Source: CAVYYW01 sp963772845
GTDB taxonomy: Bacteria; Bacillota; Bacilli; Bacillales; Sporolactobacillaceae
NCBI GenBank assembly: GCA_963772845.1
Contig: CAVYYW010000021.1
Location: forward strand, 1-64,000
Reading direction: 5' to 3'
DNA length: 64,000 bases
Both the position numbers and the translations under genes were made by a program. The notes beneath the pieces were generated by a model, which was not told the DNA's origin, made no database searches, and saw only the letters and a program-made list of their open reading frames with translations. Shown piece after piece: positions 18,263 to 27,247 of the stretch (the first letter of the stretch is position 1; every line of letters begins with the position of its first letter).

Positions 18263-18399
18263 ATGAATGAGGGGGGATGCCAGAATCGACGATTGCTGAT
18301 TTTGAAAAGCGGGAGAGTGATGCGATTTATCCTAAACGAGCAAAAAGCAATTCTGAAAGGCAAGATCAGGAATTTCGCATGTTGAAGGGCATTAAATAA
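18263..18399 (+). other. Two overlapping candidate small ORFs (about 40 codons each)
   Basis: An ATG at 18263 with AAGGAG eight bases upstream opens MNEGGCQNRR... to 18385. In another frame an ATG at 18277 opens MPESTIADFEKRESDAIYPK... to 18399, which has more protein-like composition but has GAGGGGGG immediately against its start. A TATAAT lies just upstream (about 18236). At most one is likely real. I recognise neither. Confidence 0.3.
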
Positions 18400-18402
18400 A
18401 AG

Positions 18403-18470
18403 GAAAGAAACGAAAGAAATGAAAGAAACGAAAGCAATGAAAGCAATGAAAGCAATGAAAGCAATGAAAG
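18403..18470 (+). repeat. Short tandem repeat, 9-bp unit
   Basis: Seven or so copies of GAAAGAAAC/GAAAGAAAT grading into GAAAGCAAT. Follows the candidate small ORFs; no coding role seen. Confidence 0.75.
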
Positions 18471-18539
18471 CTATACTGGATACGTATCATAATTAAGCGA
18501 GGAGTTTTGCAGTTTATATGGATTTAAAAAGGCAAGATC

Positions 18540-18831
18540 GTCACATTAAAATATGGGTCTATCCACCTGACGGATAGCTTGGCCCGGCATACAGGGCAAT
18601 AAGTTGAAAATCTAGAATTGAAATTGAGCATTTCAGTCATCTTGTCATACTTAACGGTGCATCTCTTTAGGGGGCAGCACTCCTTATGTAGACCTGGGAG
18701 AGTTGCATGGGAAAGGAGCAGCTTGATGATTCTGGCCAGCCGAGCTAGGCTGCCAGCGAGCAGCTGATTTGAATGACTGTAAAATAAAATAGTCGAGTTT
18801 GGGAAGCGGATGCTGAACGCATCCGCTTTTT
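18540..18831 (+). ncRNA. Possible structured RNA ending in a strong terminator
   Basis: No gene lies here, yet the stretch ends in a strong terminator (GCGGATGC 18806-18813, GCATCCGC 18819-18826, then five T). Upstream of it the sequence has GC-rich pairing segments such as TGCATCTCT facing GGAGAGTTGCA (about 18659-18705) and GGCAGC/GCTGCC-like arms. A terminator with no gene before it suggests a small RNA or an attenuated leader. I could not match it to a known riboswitch class. Confidence 0.3.
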
Positions 18832-18883
18832 CGTGTGCAGATTTTTCAACAGTTCGCGTTTACCCACAAATAAAAAGGAGAGG

Positions 18884-18912
18884 TTGCATTTTAGAAAAAG
18901 ATTGGTTAGGAT
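18884..18912 (+). promoter_or_regulatory. Putative sigma-A promoter of the riboswitch-nrdAB transcript
   Basis: TTGCAT, a 17-base spacer and TAGGAT, about 55 bases upstream of the riboswitch. Neither hexamer is perfect. Confidence 0.45.
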
Positions 18913-18965
18913 AAAGACACAACAAATTGTGGTTCGATATTAAAAAACCACTACATATTGATTTG

Positions 18966-19125
18966 GAAGCTTTGGTGTCCATTAGGACTTAATAGGGAAT
19001 CCGGTTTAACGCCGGAGCTGTCCCCGCAACTGTAAGTGCAGTCGAAACGAAAACAGCCACTGTAGCGGTCTCGCTACGGGAAGGCTCGGAGTAGGTTAAT
19101 GCACAAGCCAGTAGACCTGCCGCGG
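18966..19125 (+). ncRNA. Cobalamin riboswitch
   Basis: Ordered hallmarks of the B12 aptamer are present: AATAGGGAATCCGGT, the GCCGGAGCTGTCCCCGCAACTG core (quoted in part), a later AGCCACTG, GGGAAGGC, and the closing AGCCAGTAGACCTGCC B12 box. It lies 150 bases upstream of nrdA with a terminator between, so cobalamin binding should stop transcription of the reductase genes. Confidence 0.93.
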
Positions 19126-19207
19126 TTTCCGAAAGTTTCTTTGCTTCGGGGATTGAGAGGAAGAGACGGCAGCGAATTTATATTGGTCTCGTTTGTGTTG
19201 CCGTTTT

Positions 19208-19239
19208 AGCTCATCCTTTCTCAAGGGTGGGCTTTTTTT
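19208..19239 (+). terminator. Riboswitch expression-platform terminator
   Basis: AGCTCATCC pairs (with G-U wobbles) to GGGTGGGCT and is followed by seven T. An upstream ACGGCA...TTGCCGT pairing (about 19165-19205) could act as an alternative structure. Confidence 0.8.
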
Positions 19240-19278
19240 ATTGGCTGGAAAATATAAGTCACAGAAAGGGCGAGAGAT

Positions 19279-21519
19279 TTGGAGAATAATGTACTGAATA
19301 AGGAAAAGGATCGTCATCTATTAATAGAGTTGAAACAGGATTATCCTAAGTTATCCTGGGAGCGCTTTGAAAAAAGAGCGGAACAGCTTGCCGAAAGTGT
19401 CGAACAAACTGGATATGACGAGGAACGTTTCTTTGAGCTTTTAATTCTTGAAGCACTTGATCATATTTCAATTGAAGAACCCGATTGGACATTTGTTGCG
19501 GCAACGTTTTTTATAAAGAATCTCAGAAAAAAAGCCTGTCGTACACAGGCAGACAGCTTTTATAAAAAAATTCAGCTTCTGACGAGGGAAGGAATATATG
19601 ATGAGGCATTGATGGCGGCCTATTCAGAAAAAGAGATAACGAAGCTTGGTAACGCATTGGTTTCAGAGCGTGACGGATATTTCACTTATATCGGCTTGAA
19701 AACGCTAGCTGACAGATACTTGGCAAGAACGCGTCAGAATGACGTCTGTGAATTACCTCAGGAACGCTTTATGATCATCGCCATGACATTAATGATGCAC
19801 GAAAATCATGAGCACCGACTGCAGCTGGTTGAAGAGGCGTATTGGGCGCTGTCCCATCTGTATATGACAGTCGCCACGCCGACACTTGCAAACGCTGGAA
19901 AAAGTTACGGACAGATGAGTTCATGTTTCATCGACATGATCGATGACAGTTTAAGAGGCATTTATGACAGCAATACTGACGTTGCGACGTTATCAAAAAA
20001 TGGCGGAGGGCTTGGTATTTATCTTGGAAAGCTCCGTGCACACGGGTCTTCAATAAAAGGATTTGAGGGACGCTCGTCAGGCGTTATCCCCTGGATGCGG
20101 CAGTTAAACAACACGGCTGTATCGGTTGACCAGCTTGGGCAGCGCCAAGGGGCGATTGCTGTGTATTTACCTGTGTTTCATAAGGATATTTTCAGTTTTC
20201 TGGACGCTAAGCTGAACAATGGGGATGAGCGGATGCGCACGCATGACCTGTTTACAGGGGTGGTGATCCCTGACCTTTTTATGCAAAAAGTCGAGAAGCG
20301 GGAAGACTGGTATCTATTTGATCCACAGGAAGTAAGGGTCCAAATGGGGTTTGACCTCGATGATTATTATGATGGGGAAGAAGGAGAGAAGTGCTTTACT
20401 GAAAGGTACGAAGCGTGCGTGGCAAATACTGGGCTGAGCCGTGTCGCAGTTCCTGCAATTGAGCTTATGAAACGGATTATGGTCAGCCAGCTCGAAACGG
20501 GTACTCCGTATATGTTTTACCGGGATGCGGTGAACCGTGCGAACCCGAATAAGCATGTAAAAGGGCCGGGCAGAACATCGATCTATTGCAGCAACCTGTG
20601 CACAGAAATTGCCCAAAACATGTCTCCTACCGTGGTGACAGACGAACGGACAGAGGATGGCAGGATTATTATTGAGAAAGCACCGGGGGATTTTGTTGTA
20701 TGTAACCTCAGCTCAATTAATTTGGGACTTGCAGTGCCTGCAAACGTATTGGAGCGTCTCATCCCGATCCAAATGCGGATGCTTGATAATGTGATTGAAC
20801 GTAATGCCGGAAGAATCGGTGTACCTCAAGCGGTTTTAACAAATCAGAAATACCGGGCAGTCGGGCTTGGAACGTTCGGATGGCATCACCTTCTCGCTTT
20901 AAAGCACATTGATTGGGAGAGCGAAGCAGCGGTGGCGTATGCTGATGAATTATATGAACACATTAATTTCCTTACGATTGAAGCGAGTATGCAGCTGGCT
21001 AAGGAAAAAGGCGCGTATGACATGTTTTCGGGATCGGAATGGGAAACCGGGCGTTATTTTGAAAGAAGGGGCTATCAGGATGAGAAATGGGTCCGCCTTA
21101 GAGATGACGTTCAGCGGTCAGGGTTAAGAAACGGGTATCTGCTTGCGGTTGCTCCGAACTCCAGCACATCATTAATCGGTGGCGGTACAGCGAGCATCGA
21201 TCCGATTTTCAAGAGGTTTTATTCTGAGGAAAAGAAAGACTATAAAATTCCTGTGACAGCACCTGACTTAAATCCAGAAACGTTCTGGTACTATAAGTCT
21301 GCTAATCTCATTGATCAGCACTGGAGCATCCGCCAGAATGCGGCCCGCCAGCGGCATGTTGACCAGGCGATTTCATTTAATCTCTATGTCACCAACGGAA
21401 TTAAAGCAAAGGATCTGCTTGATCTGCATTTGTCGGCTTGGACGAATGGACTGAAAACAACCTATTATACCCGTTCAACTTCCACAGATTTGGAAGTGTG
21501 CGAGGCCTGTGAAAGCTAA
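19279..21519 (+). CDS. nrdA: Class I ribonucleoside-diphosphate reductase, alpha subunit
   Basis: The catalytic subunit that reduces ribonucleotides to deoxyribonucleotides. In 746 residues the active-site set is complete: Cys216 (SSCFIDM) and Cys475 (VVCNLSS) as the redox pair, the thiyl Cys441 with Asn439 and Glu443 in NLCTE, the paired radical-relay Tyr residues (TTYYTRS), and a C-terminal shuttle CEAC. An obvious N-terminal ATP-cone is not evident, so overall activity control may be absent. The start is TTG after AAAGGGCGAG. nrdB follows 16 bases later. There is no nrdI or nrdH next to it. The upstream cobalamin riboswitch implies repression when B12 is plentiful. Confidence 0.95.
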   Translation: MENNVLNKEKDRHLLIELKQDYPKLSWERFEKRAEQLAESVEQTGYDEERFFELLILEALDHISIEEPDWTFVAATFFIKNLRKKACRTQADSFYKKIQLLTREGIYDEALMAAYSEKEITKLGNALVSERDGYFTYIGLKTLADRYLARTRQNDVCELPQERFMIIAMTLMMHENHEHRLQLVEEAYWALSHLYMTVATPTLANAGKSYGQMSSCFIDMIDDSLRGIYDSNTDVATLSKNGGGLGIYLGKLRAHGSSIKGFEGRSSGVIPWMRQLNNTAVSVDQLGQRQGAIAVYLPVFHKDIFSFLDAKLNNGDERMRTHDLFTGVVIPDLFMQKVEKREDWYLFDPQEVRVQMGFDLDDYYDGEEGEKCFTERYEACVANTGLSRVAVPAIELMKRIMVSQLETGTPYMFYRDAVNRANPNKHVKGPGRTSIYCSNLCTEIAQNMSPTVVTDERTEDGRIIIEKAPGDFVVCNLSSINLGLAVPANVLERLIPIQMRMLDNVIERNAGRIGVPQAVLTNQKYRAVGLGTFGWHHLLALKHIDWESEAAVAYADELYEHINFLTIEASMQLAKEKGAYDMFSGSEWETGRYFERRGYQDEKWVRLRDDVQRSGLRNGYLLAVAPNSSTSLIGGGTASIDPIFKRFYSEEKKDYKIPVTAPDLNPETFWYYKSANLIDQHWSIRQNAARQRHVDQAISFNLYVTNGIKAKDLLDLHLSAWTNGLKTTYYTRSTSTDLEVCEACES

Positions 21520-21535
21520 GGAGGAAGCAATTATA

Positions 21536-22573
21536 ATGGAACTGACTAAAAGGAAGCTTTACGATCTTGAAGCACCGAACCGTTCGACAGGAATTATTAA
21601 TGGACGATCTTCAAATATCCTGAACTGGGATGACTGCCGTTTTCCGTGGGCTTATAAATTTTATAAAAAAATGCTTTCGAATTTCTGGACCCCTTTCGAA
21701 ATTAACATGACAAAGGATAAAAAACAGTGGGAAGCCCTTCTGACGGAGGAGGAACGGGAAAGTTTCTCAAAAATTATTGGCCTGTTGGCATTTTTGGATT
21801 CCCTGCAAACAGATTACTCGGGCAGGGTTGCAGATTACCTTACCGATTCAAGTCTTGTGGCGCTGATGCAAACACTAAGTTTTCAGGAAGTGGTCCATAA
21901 TCAGTCGTATAGTTATGTTTTATCAAGCCTAGTTGATAAAAGACGCCAGAATGAAATCTTTGAATACTGGAAGCATGATCCGGTTTTGCTTAAACGAAAT
22001 GCCTTTATCGTTGACGGGTATGAAGCATTCACAGAAAACCCTACCCCGGAGACTTTTTTGAAGTCGATTGTATATGACGTTATTCTGGAAGGACTGTTTT
22101 TTTACAGCGGCTTTGCTTTTTTCTATAATTTGGCCCGTAATCAGAAAATGGTATCCACCAGTACAATGATCAACTACATTAATCGAGATGAACAGCAGCA
22201 TGTCCGGTTGTTTACCGCCATTTATAGCGAGATTCTGGCAGAAATGCCTGAGCTTGATACAGGCGAGCTGCGGGCATTTACAGCCTCCGCTCTTTATGAA
22301 GCAGCGCAGCTTGAGATGGAGTGGGGAACCGAAATCATTGGAGATAAGTTCGATACCCTTTCACTTCAGGACCTCCATGCTTATATCAAGTTCATTGCCA
22401 ATACAAGGGCAAAACAACTGGGGATCCATCCGATTTTTGAAGGGTTTAATAAAAATCCGCTGCGCTGGATCACAATATACGAGGATGTCAATTTGGGGAA
22501 GACGGACTTTTTCGAACAAAAATCCCGTCAATACAGCAAAGTATCGGAGGAGAATGGATTCGATGAACTTTAA
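21536..22573 (+). CDS. nrdB: Class I ribonucleoside-diphosphate reductase, beta (radical) subunit
   Basis: The dimetal radical-generating subunit. The metal ligands are visible: Asp88, Glu118 and His121 (SFQEVVHNQSY), Glu185, Glu219 and His222 (RDEQQHVRL). Tyr125, four residues after His121, is the expected stable radical tyrosine, so this is a tyrosyl-radical class I enzyme. The ATG at 21536 follows AAGGAGGAAG; an in-frame GTG at 21509 would overlap nrdA and is less likely. 345 residues. Whether the metal centre is Fe2 or Mn2 (Ia or Ib) cannot be told from motifs; lack of adjacent nrdI argues mildly for Ia. Confidence 0.95.
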   Translation: MELTKRKLYDLEAPNRSTGIINGRSSNILNWDDCRFPWAYKFYKKMLSNFWTPFEINMTKDKKQWEALLTEEERESFSKIIGLLAFLDSLQTDYSGRVADYLTDSSLVALMQTLSFQEVVHNQSYSYVLSSLVDKRRQNEIFEYWKHDPVLLKRNAFIVDGYEAFTENPTPETFLKSIVYDVILEGLFFYSGFAFFYNLARNQKMVSTSTMINYINRDEQQHVRLFTAIYSEILAEMPELDTGELRAFTASALYEAAQLEMEWGTEIIGDKFDTLSLQDLHAYIKFIANTRAKQLGIHPIFEGFNKNPLRWITIYEDVNLGKTDFFEQKSRQYSKVSEENGFDEL

Positions 22574-22854
22574 ATAATACTAGTGCCCCTATCGTGCGAT
22601 TTCTAAGTCCGCTTTAGGGGTTATTTGTTGTGCGTTGTATAACAATTAAAAGAAGTCTCGTAATTATAGTGTTCAGTGTGGTGTGTTCGCATTTCCTAAT
22701 GGCTTTCTTAATTTTTATATATAATTAAATATTAAAAACCGTTAGAATATAAAGAGATGATCGCTTTTGTTAATTGCCGCAGCATGTTGCAAGCCAAAGA
22801 CATCTGAACAGGACGCCCCATACTATAGTGGCAACTGAAAAAGTCACCCGGTGT

Positions 22855-23640
22855 AGACGTGGTTGTTGATTTCCGCTCTAGGATCCTCGCTTTCCATCGG
22901 CACGGCCACAGCTAACATTGGCGTTGTCTCTTTGTTTGCCAAAGTGGATCTTCGAGCGCGTGCTGAATTCCGTAGGACTTGCAATAACATCGTAGAATCC
23001 ACACCGCACGAAGAAAATGCGATGCCATACCTTGAAAGCGGAAATACCCTCGCTTTCCACGGGCACGGCCTCAGCTAACTTTGGCGTTGTCTCTTTGTTT
23101 GCCAAAGTGGATCTTCGAGCGCGTGCTGAATTCCGTAGGACTTCGAAATGTCATCCTTGACTCCTCACCGCACGAAGAAAATTGCAAAGCATTTTCGAGG
23201 AGTCTCGGGTATTTCTACCTTTAAATCCAGGGCATTTGCATTTTGGAGGAGTCTCTCGCCTTTCGCTTCAAGCAACATGTTTGATTTCAGATGGTGGCCT
23301 ATAAAAGTCATTCGGGCTATAGATATTTCGAGGCCATCAACGATTATACGGAGTCTCAAAATTTCCAGCAGATCGGCCATAGCGTCAAAAGGGTCACTGC
23401 CTTTAGACTTGGACATTGCGTTATCGAGGCATCAGATCAGGCTATTCTTTGTTTCCATCTTAAGAAAGATCATAAATACACTTGTTTTTCAGTGGCATGT
23501 CGCTGGTGCTACTGAACTTGAAAGAGCATCCTTGAATCCACATCACACGATGAAAATGTGGATGCAATCCATTGAAAGCGGAAATACCCTCGTTTCTGCG
23601 GAGTCTCTCTTGGAACGCTAATGGTACCACTGAAAAAGTC
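22855..23640 (+). repeat. Dispersed repeat family A, compound copy 2 (at least two units)
   Basis: Two near-identical units begin at about 22863 and 23033. Each contains CTCGCTTTCCA(T/C)(C/G)GGCACGGCC (variable bases bracketed), an AACTTTGGCG-like arm, GCCAAAGTGGATCTTCG and GCGCGTGCTGAATTCCG. Further degenerate pieces (CATTTTCGAGGAGTCTCGGG) run to about 23640. Short ORFs here read the repeat and lack binding sites. The whole 22574-23802 gap holds no gene; a weak CCCCTA/TAGGGG hairpin just after nrdB may be its terminator. Confidence 0.75.
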
Positions 23641-23802
23641 CTAGAAGTTTTCCACGTTCACTCGGCGGTGCTGCTGAAAAATTTGAGTGTTGAAAATGAG
23701 TTGGAGTTTCAGTGGCCACATATTATATATGAAGAAGTCTGACTTAAGCGGCAAGGAAAAATTGAACGGCATCCTGACTATTTAATCCAAAGGGGTTTGT
23801 AT

Positions 23803-24942
23803 ATGCTTTTGCTTAATCAACAAGAAAAAGAGGATTTTATGAAAATATTTGAGCATCTCCATTCTCATCCGGAGGTGAGCTGGCAGGAATTCGAAACAAC
23901 CAAATTTGTTAAAGAAAAGCTTGAATCATTTGGTTACACAACGAAGGTTTTTCCAGATTGCACTGGTGTGATAGCAGAAATAGGAACGGGTTCACCTGTG
24001 GTGGGTCTAAGAGCAGATCTTGATGCTTTATGGCAGGAAGTTAAAGGCCGCGAGCAAGCCAATCATTCATGTGGGCATGATGGCCATATGACCATGGGTC
24101 TTGGTGCCGCCTATCTTATTTCTAAGCTTAAGAATGAAGAACGTCCTAAAGGAACGATCCGTTTTATTTTTCAGCCAGCCGAAGAAAAGGGTGAAGGTGC
24201 CCTTAAAATGGTTGAAAAGGGAATTATTGATGATCTTGATTATTTGTACGGGGTTCATCTTCGGCCGATTCAGGAAACCGAGAATGGTCATGCTGCGCCT
24301 GCCATTCTTCATGGGGCGAGTCTGTCGATCGGCGGGGTGATTAATGGTGAAGATGCGCATGGGGCCAGACCTCATCTGGGGAAAAACGCGATTGAGGTTG
24401 CCGCTACGCTAGTACATGAACTGGCGCATATCCATGTTGATCCAATGGTTCCACATTCAGTAAAAATGACCATGCTCCATGCAGGAGGGGAAAGCAGCAA
24501 TATCATTCCAGGGCATGCCTATTTTAGCCTTGATATGAGGGCTCAAACCAATGAAGTCATGCGGATTTTGATAGAAGAAGTGAAATTGACGGCAGAATCC
24601 ATCGGCGAACTGTATCGTGTGGAAGTCAAGCTTGATATACCGATGAATTTAGCTGCAGCTAAATTAAATCCTGAAGCGGCCGGTCTAATGGCAGAATCGA
24701 TTGCAGATGTGCTTGGCCCGGATAAACTGGATGAACCGCTTTTAACAACAGGCGGGGAGGATTTTCATTTCTATGCTTTTAAAAAACCATCCCTTAAATC
24801 AACGATGCTTGGACTCGGCTGCGGGCTTAATCCCGGTCTGCATCACCCGGCCATGACGTTTGACCGTAAGGCACTCTTTTCAGGCATTCATATTTTGACA
24901 GATGTGGTGCTAAAGACATTACAAAAGGGAGCAACGTCTTGA
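23803..24942 (+). CDS. M20 family amidohydrolase / aminoacylase
   Basis: A zinc-dependent amidohydrolase of the M20 (HipO/ArgE-like) family, about 379 residues. The metal-binding sequence HSCGHDGHMTMGLGAAYLI, the catalytic Glu pair in QPAEEKGEGALKM, the dimerisation-domain DAHGARPH and the late His (GLHHPA) are all present. The ATG at 23803 sits nine bases from AAAGGGG; a TTG at 23797 is too close. Members cleave N-acyl amino acids or hippurate-like amides. It lies upstream of the tryptophan operon but is separated by 900 bases of repeats, so a link is not established. Confidence 0.9.
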   Translation: MLLLNQQEKEDFMKIFEHLHSHPEVSWQEFETTKFVKEKLESFGYTTKVFPDCTGVIAEIGTGSPVVGLRADLDALWQEVKGREQANHSCGHDGHMTMGLGAAYLISKLKNEERPKGTIRFIFQPAEEKGEGALKMVEKGIIDDLDYLYGVHLRPIQETENGHAAPAILHGASLSIGGVINGEDAHGARPHLGKNAIEVAATLVHELAHIHVDPMVPHSVKMTMLHAGGESSNIIPGHAYFSLDMRAQTNEVMRILIEEVKLTAESIGELYRVEVKLDIPMNLAAAKLNPEAAGLMAESIADVLGPDKLDEPLLTTGGEDFHFYAFKKPSLKSTMLGLGCGLNPGLHHPAMTFDRKALFSGIHILTDVVLKTLQKGATS

Positions 24943-25111
24943 TCTGATTAAATTGAAAAACCGCCCGCTATTTAGCCAAGTATTGACAGTCAGCTGATCT
25001 GAATGATACTATGACGAAGATAAAACGAAGGGTTCTTTTTCATTATAGGTTTGAGGGTATTGCTGTCAAAATGGAGAATCGGACAATAGAAACCGCCAAC
25101 AAATTAAACGA

Positions 25112-25305
25112 GGTTGTTGATTTCCGTTTCGGCACTCGCTTTCCGTGGGAAACGCCTCAGCCTCCTCATGTCCACAGGATGTGGGTAGGATCGGCATTGT
25201 CACAGGACGTGACGGTCTTAGCCGATCTTCCTTAAGAGTCCTGAGGGGTCTTCAGCTGTTGCTTTTCCCACAGGAGTCTCGTGCCTCCCACTCTCATCAA
25301 CCAAA
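25112..25305 (+). repeat. Dispersed repeat family A, copy 3a
   Basis: Runs from GTTGTTGATTTCCGTTTCGG through ACTCGCTTTCCGTGGG and CAGCTGTTGCTTTTCCCACA to GGAGTCTCGTGCC and a CATCAAC end. Complementary ends (GTTGAT / ATCAAC) give it a palindromic outline. No credible gene lies in 24943-25747. Confidence 0.75.
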
Positions 25306-25469
25306 AAGTGAAGGTTAGCCGTCTTCATTTTTCTTTATACTGAAAAATTCCATGATCTGAAAATAAGGACACCACACCGTTTCCTTTTTATGCAGTGGGA
25401 GAGCTGGCCGAAGCAGTTTGGCGTAAGAACGCCATGAAGTCACGAAGGTAGTCCAAAATCGACGAAGAA

Positions 25470-25665
25470 GTTATTTCAATGCCTGCGGTAACAGAAGGAC
25501 ATCAAAGGATGTTGATTGAAGCGGAGGGCGCGAGACTCGGACGGGACCAGCAAGCGTCCGAAGATCCACTTTGGCGCACAAAGAAATCAAGCCAAAGTTA
25601 GCTGAGGCCGTGCCCGTGGAAAGCGAGCAGCCTAGAGCAGAAATCAACAACCACATCTACATCGG
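25470..25665 (-). repeat. Dispersed repeat family A, copy 3b, inverted
   Basis: Reverse complement of the family: read on the minus strand it gives GTTGTTGATTTCTGCTCTAG, GGCACGGCCTCAGCTAACTT and GCCAAAGTGGATCTTCGGAC, ending near ATCAACATCC. With copy 3a it forms a long inverted pair across about 165 bases. Confidence 0.75.
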
Positions 25666-25747
25666 TTGGCTCTTTCAGTTGCTTCATCAGCGATCCAAGC
25701 GTGCCCCGCAACGCCCGAGGGAAATGGCTTTTGCCCTTTGTTTTATT

Positions 25748-25761
25748 TGAAATCGCTTACA
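25748..25761 (+). promoter_or_regulatory. Perfect cre match upstream of the tryptophan-catabolic operon
   Basis: TGAAATCGCTTACA fits TGWAANCGNTNWCA at every fixed position. A TTGACA follows at 25774-25779, but a clear -10 at the right spacing is missing. It is about 100 bases upstream of the transporter start, so CcpA could act here. Confidence 0.65.
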
Positions 25762-25860
25762 TAAAATCGGTTATTGACATGTTTGTGTTCTCCTTTATTC
25801 TTTTATATAAGTTCATTGGTTGACAGACACCAATAGATTCTCACAAAAAGGAGCTTAATT

Positions 25861-27219
25861 ATGAAGCAGGAACGCGAACAATGGACATCCAAGCTAGGTT
25901 TTATTATGGCTGCTGCCGGATCAGCGGTCGGACTCGGGGCAATATGGAAATTCCCTTATGTTGCTGGGACAGCAGGCGGAGGCGCCTTCTTTCTGATCTT
26001 TTTACTTTTTACATTATTAATTGGGCTGCCTATTCTACTTGCTGAGTTTGTTATCGGCCGCGGATCACAGCGAGATGCAGTGAGAGCCTATAAATTCTTC
26101 GCGCCGAATACCCGCTGGCACTGGGGAGGCATCATGGGAGTGGCGACAAGCTTCCTTCTGCTATCTTTCTACAGTGTGATCGGTGGATGGGTTCTGATTT
26201 ATCTTATTAAGACAATTAGCGGGGGTCTCAACGGACTGAGCCACCATGCTTATTCACAGCTATTCAACAGCTTGATTGCGAATCCAGTCGTTGCGGTCAT
26301 CAGCCAGGCATTGTTCATGCTGATTACGATCATGATTGTGGCTCAAGGTGTACAGAAAGGCATTGAGCGGGCAAGTCAAATTATGATGCCGGCATTATTT
26401 ATTTCCTTTCTGATCCTGATCGTGCGGTCGTTAACTCTTCCGCATGTTATGGAAGGCATTCGTTTCTTTTTGTATCCTGATTTCAGCCACCTTACCGGCA
26501 AAACCATTTTGTTTGCGCTCGGCCAGTCCTTTTTTGCTTTGAGCGTGGGTATTTCGGTCATGGTTACTTACAGTTCATATTTGTCCAAACAGGAAAGCCT
26601 GCCCAAGTCAGCAACGCTTATTGTTCTCATGAATATTTGCATTTCACTGCTTGCGGGGCTGGCGATTTTCCCAGCGGTCTTCTCATTTGGGCTGTCACCG
26701 ACAGCGGGTCCTGGACTCCTGTTTGTGGTTCTTCCGGCCGTTTTTGATCAAATGCCGTTTGGAATGATTTTTTTATTTCTATTTTTAATTTTATTTTTGT
26801 TCGCTACACTGACATCCGCTTTTTCCATGCTTGAAATTATCGTGGCTGTTTTTACTCATAAAAATGGTAAAAGAAAGAAAGCTGCCTGGTGGTCCGGTCT
26901 AGTTATTTTCCTGATTGGGATTCCTTCAGCGCTTTCTTATGGGGTTCTAAGCCATTTCAAGATTTTCGGAAAAACAATCTTTGATTTGTCTGATTTTCTT
27001 GTGTCAGATATCCTTCTTCCCGTTGGGGCATTGTTTATAGCCCTCTTTGTATCATTGAAGATTTCCCGGAAGAGACTAATGGAAGAATTCACAAGCGGTA
27101 CAACGCATGCAAAAAAATGGTTTGTCGTGTGGCTTATGTTGATTAAATATGTTGTTCCGATTGCCATAATTATTGTTTTTCTAGATGTTATTGGCGTCCT
27201 TAAGCCATTAGGCCTCTAG
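25861..27219 (+). CDS. Neurotransmitter:sodium symporter family transporter, probable tryptophan importer
   Basis: A 452-residue sodium-coupled amino acid transporter of the NSS/SNF family. Signature near the N-terminus: QWTSKLGFIMAAAGSAVGLG followed by AIWKFPY, which forms the unwound TM1 sodium and substrate site. About 11 membrane helices fit its length, as in the Bacillus MhsT type, a known tryptophan-accepting family member. It is the first gene of an operon with kynureninase and tryptophan 2,3-dioxygenase (28-base gap to kynU), so tryptophan is the inferred substrate. The ATG follows AAAAGGAGC. Confidence 0.92.
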   Translation: MKQEREQWTSKLGFIMAAAGSAVGLGAIWKFPYVAGTAGGGAFFLIFLLFTLLIGLPILLAEFVIGRGSQRDAVRAYKFFAPNTRWHWGGIMGVATSFLLLSFYSVIGGWVLIYLIKTISGGLNGLSHHAYSQLFNSLIANPVVAVISQALFMLITIMIVAQGVQKGIERASQIMMPALFISFLILIVRSLTLPHVMEGIRFFLYPDFSHLTGKTILFALGQSFFALSVGISVMVTYSSYLSKQESLPKSATLIVLMNICISLLAGLAIFPAVFSFGLSPTAGPGLLFVVLPAVFDQMPFGMIFLFLFLILFLFATLTSAFSMLEIIVAVFTHKNGKRKKAAWWSGLVIFLIGIPSALSYGVLSHFKIFGKTIFDLSDFLVSDILLPVGALFIALFVSLKISRKRLMEEFTSGTTHAKKWFVVWLMLIKYVVPIAIIIVFLDVIGVLKPLGL

Positions 27220-27247
27220 AAACCAGCTGAAAAAGGAGAGAGATAAG

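Noticed and set aside
18520..18580. Small ORF starting near 18520
   Set aside because: Only 19 codons to a stop, no binding site at the right distance and no recognisable sequence.
22863..23621. Several 70-157-codon ORFs on both strands
   Set aside because: All lie inside repeat family A, lack binding sites and show no protein family features.
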